Positions 6,271 through 6,681 of a DNA stretch of 6,681 nt are shown in pieces. The translations under genes were made by a program, and so were the position numbers. Under the pieces are notes generated by a model, which was given only the letters and a program-made list of their open reading frames with translations, ran no database searches and had not been told where the DNA came from. Positions within the stretch are counted from its first letter, which is position 1; each line of letters opens with the position of its first letter. The DNA is from Pseudomonadota bacterium (lineage in GTDB: Bacteria; Myxococcota; UBA9042; PHBI01), in NCBI GenBank assembly GCA_005772945.1, contig SXIE01000410.1, positions 1-6,681 of the forward strand, written 5' to 3'.

Positions 6271-6681
6271 AAACGCCGTCGGCGTCACGTCCTTGGAGTG
6301 CCTGGCGGAGCACCTTGCCGGTCGGACCGAGCGGCAGCTCGGCGACCCACACGAACGCGTGCGGAACCTTGTACGGCGCGAGGCGCGCCGCGACGAACGC
6401 CCGCAGCTGCTCCGCGTCCGGCGCGGCCTCCGGGCCCGCGCGCGCGCCGACCCGCGGGACGAGGTACGCGACGATCGCCTCGCCCAGGAACGCGTCCGGG
6501 CGCCCTACGACGGCCGCCGCGGCCACATCCGGGTGGGCCGCGAGGGCCGCCTCGACCTCGGCCGGATACACGGTGTGGCCGCCGACGAGGATGATGTCCT
6601 TGAGGCGATCGACGAGAAAGAGATGGCCCGCCGCGTCCCACCGCCCAACGTCGCCCGTCCGGAGCCAGCCATCGGCGGTGA
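6269..6681 (-). CDS. AMP-forming acyl-CoA synthetase, C-terminal part (cut by window edge)
   Basis: The last 136 residues of a class I adenylate-forming enzyme; the frame is open from the window edge at 6681. It begins within the DGWLRTGDVGRWDAAG motif, whose Asp contacts the ribose of AMP, then the hinge region VDRLKDIILVGG and the C-terminal subdomain VYPAEVEAALAAHPDV. It ends with LPLGPTGKVLR, where Lys122 of the fragment is the conserved catalytic lysine of the adenylation step. These enzymes join ATP, a carboxylic acid and CoA to give acyl-CoA, AMP and pyrophosphate in the cytoplasm. The protein stops 14 residues after that lysine with no carrier domain, so it is stand-alone and not a peptide-synthetase module. 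The acid-binding pocket lies outside the window, so substrate (fatty, aromatic or other acid) cannot be told. The usual GGENVYP is GGHTVYP here, a modest variation. Confidence 0.93.
   Translation of the reverse strand, partial: TADGWLRTGDVGRWDAAGHLFLVDRLKDIILVGGHTVYPAEVEAALAAHPDVAAAAVVGRPDAFLGEAIVAYLVPRVGARAGPEAAPDAEQLRAFVAARLAPYKVPHAFVWVAELPLGPTGKVLRQALQGRDADGV

Overview
The window is very GC-rich, with G/C crowded into third codon positions. It carries five genes, all read from the minus strand, plus the first codons of a transposase at the left edge. A Cys-rich repeat lipoprotein, GTG/TTG start options and a NYN-LOTUS protein in such DNA suggest a myxobacterium or related Myxococcota. That is an inference from style and gene content; no rRNA or marker gene is present to settle it.

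In order of transcription (right to left): (1) 6681-6269, the C-terminal 136 residues of a stand-alone AMP-forming acyl-CoA synthetase, cut by the window edge and followed by a small hairpin with a T-rich tail. (2) 6192-4825, a NYN-domain (PIN-like) putative ribonuclease carrying two OST-HTH/LOTUS domains and a low-complexity charged tail. (3) 4814-4152, a small protein of two tandem MerR-like winged helices and a very basic C-terminus. It starts 10 bp after gene 2 and its ribosome binding site overlaps the gene 2 stop codon, so the two are almost certainly co-transcribed and probably translationally coupled. A GC hairpin follows it. (4) 3997-2312, an unrecognised protein with two membrane segments in the middle of large soluble regions. 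(5) 2228-264, a predicted lipoprotein of eight tandem two-part Cys-rich units with about 100 cysteines. It may have its own promoter overlapping the end of gene 4. (6) 102-1, the start of an IS630-like transposase with a good AGGAGG site.

The most system-like part is the gene 2/gene 3 pair: a putative RNase with RNA-binding LOTUS modules, tightly coupled to a double MerR-like protein with an Arg/Lys-rich tail. It could be an RNA-processing or silencing module, but the sequence alone does not prove this. Genes 4 and 5 may form a separate cell-envelope unit. The long plus-strand open frames are antisense shadows produced by the GC-rich third positions of the real genes.
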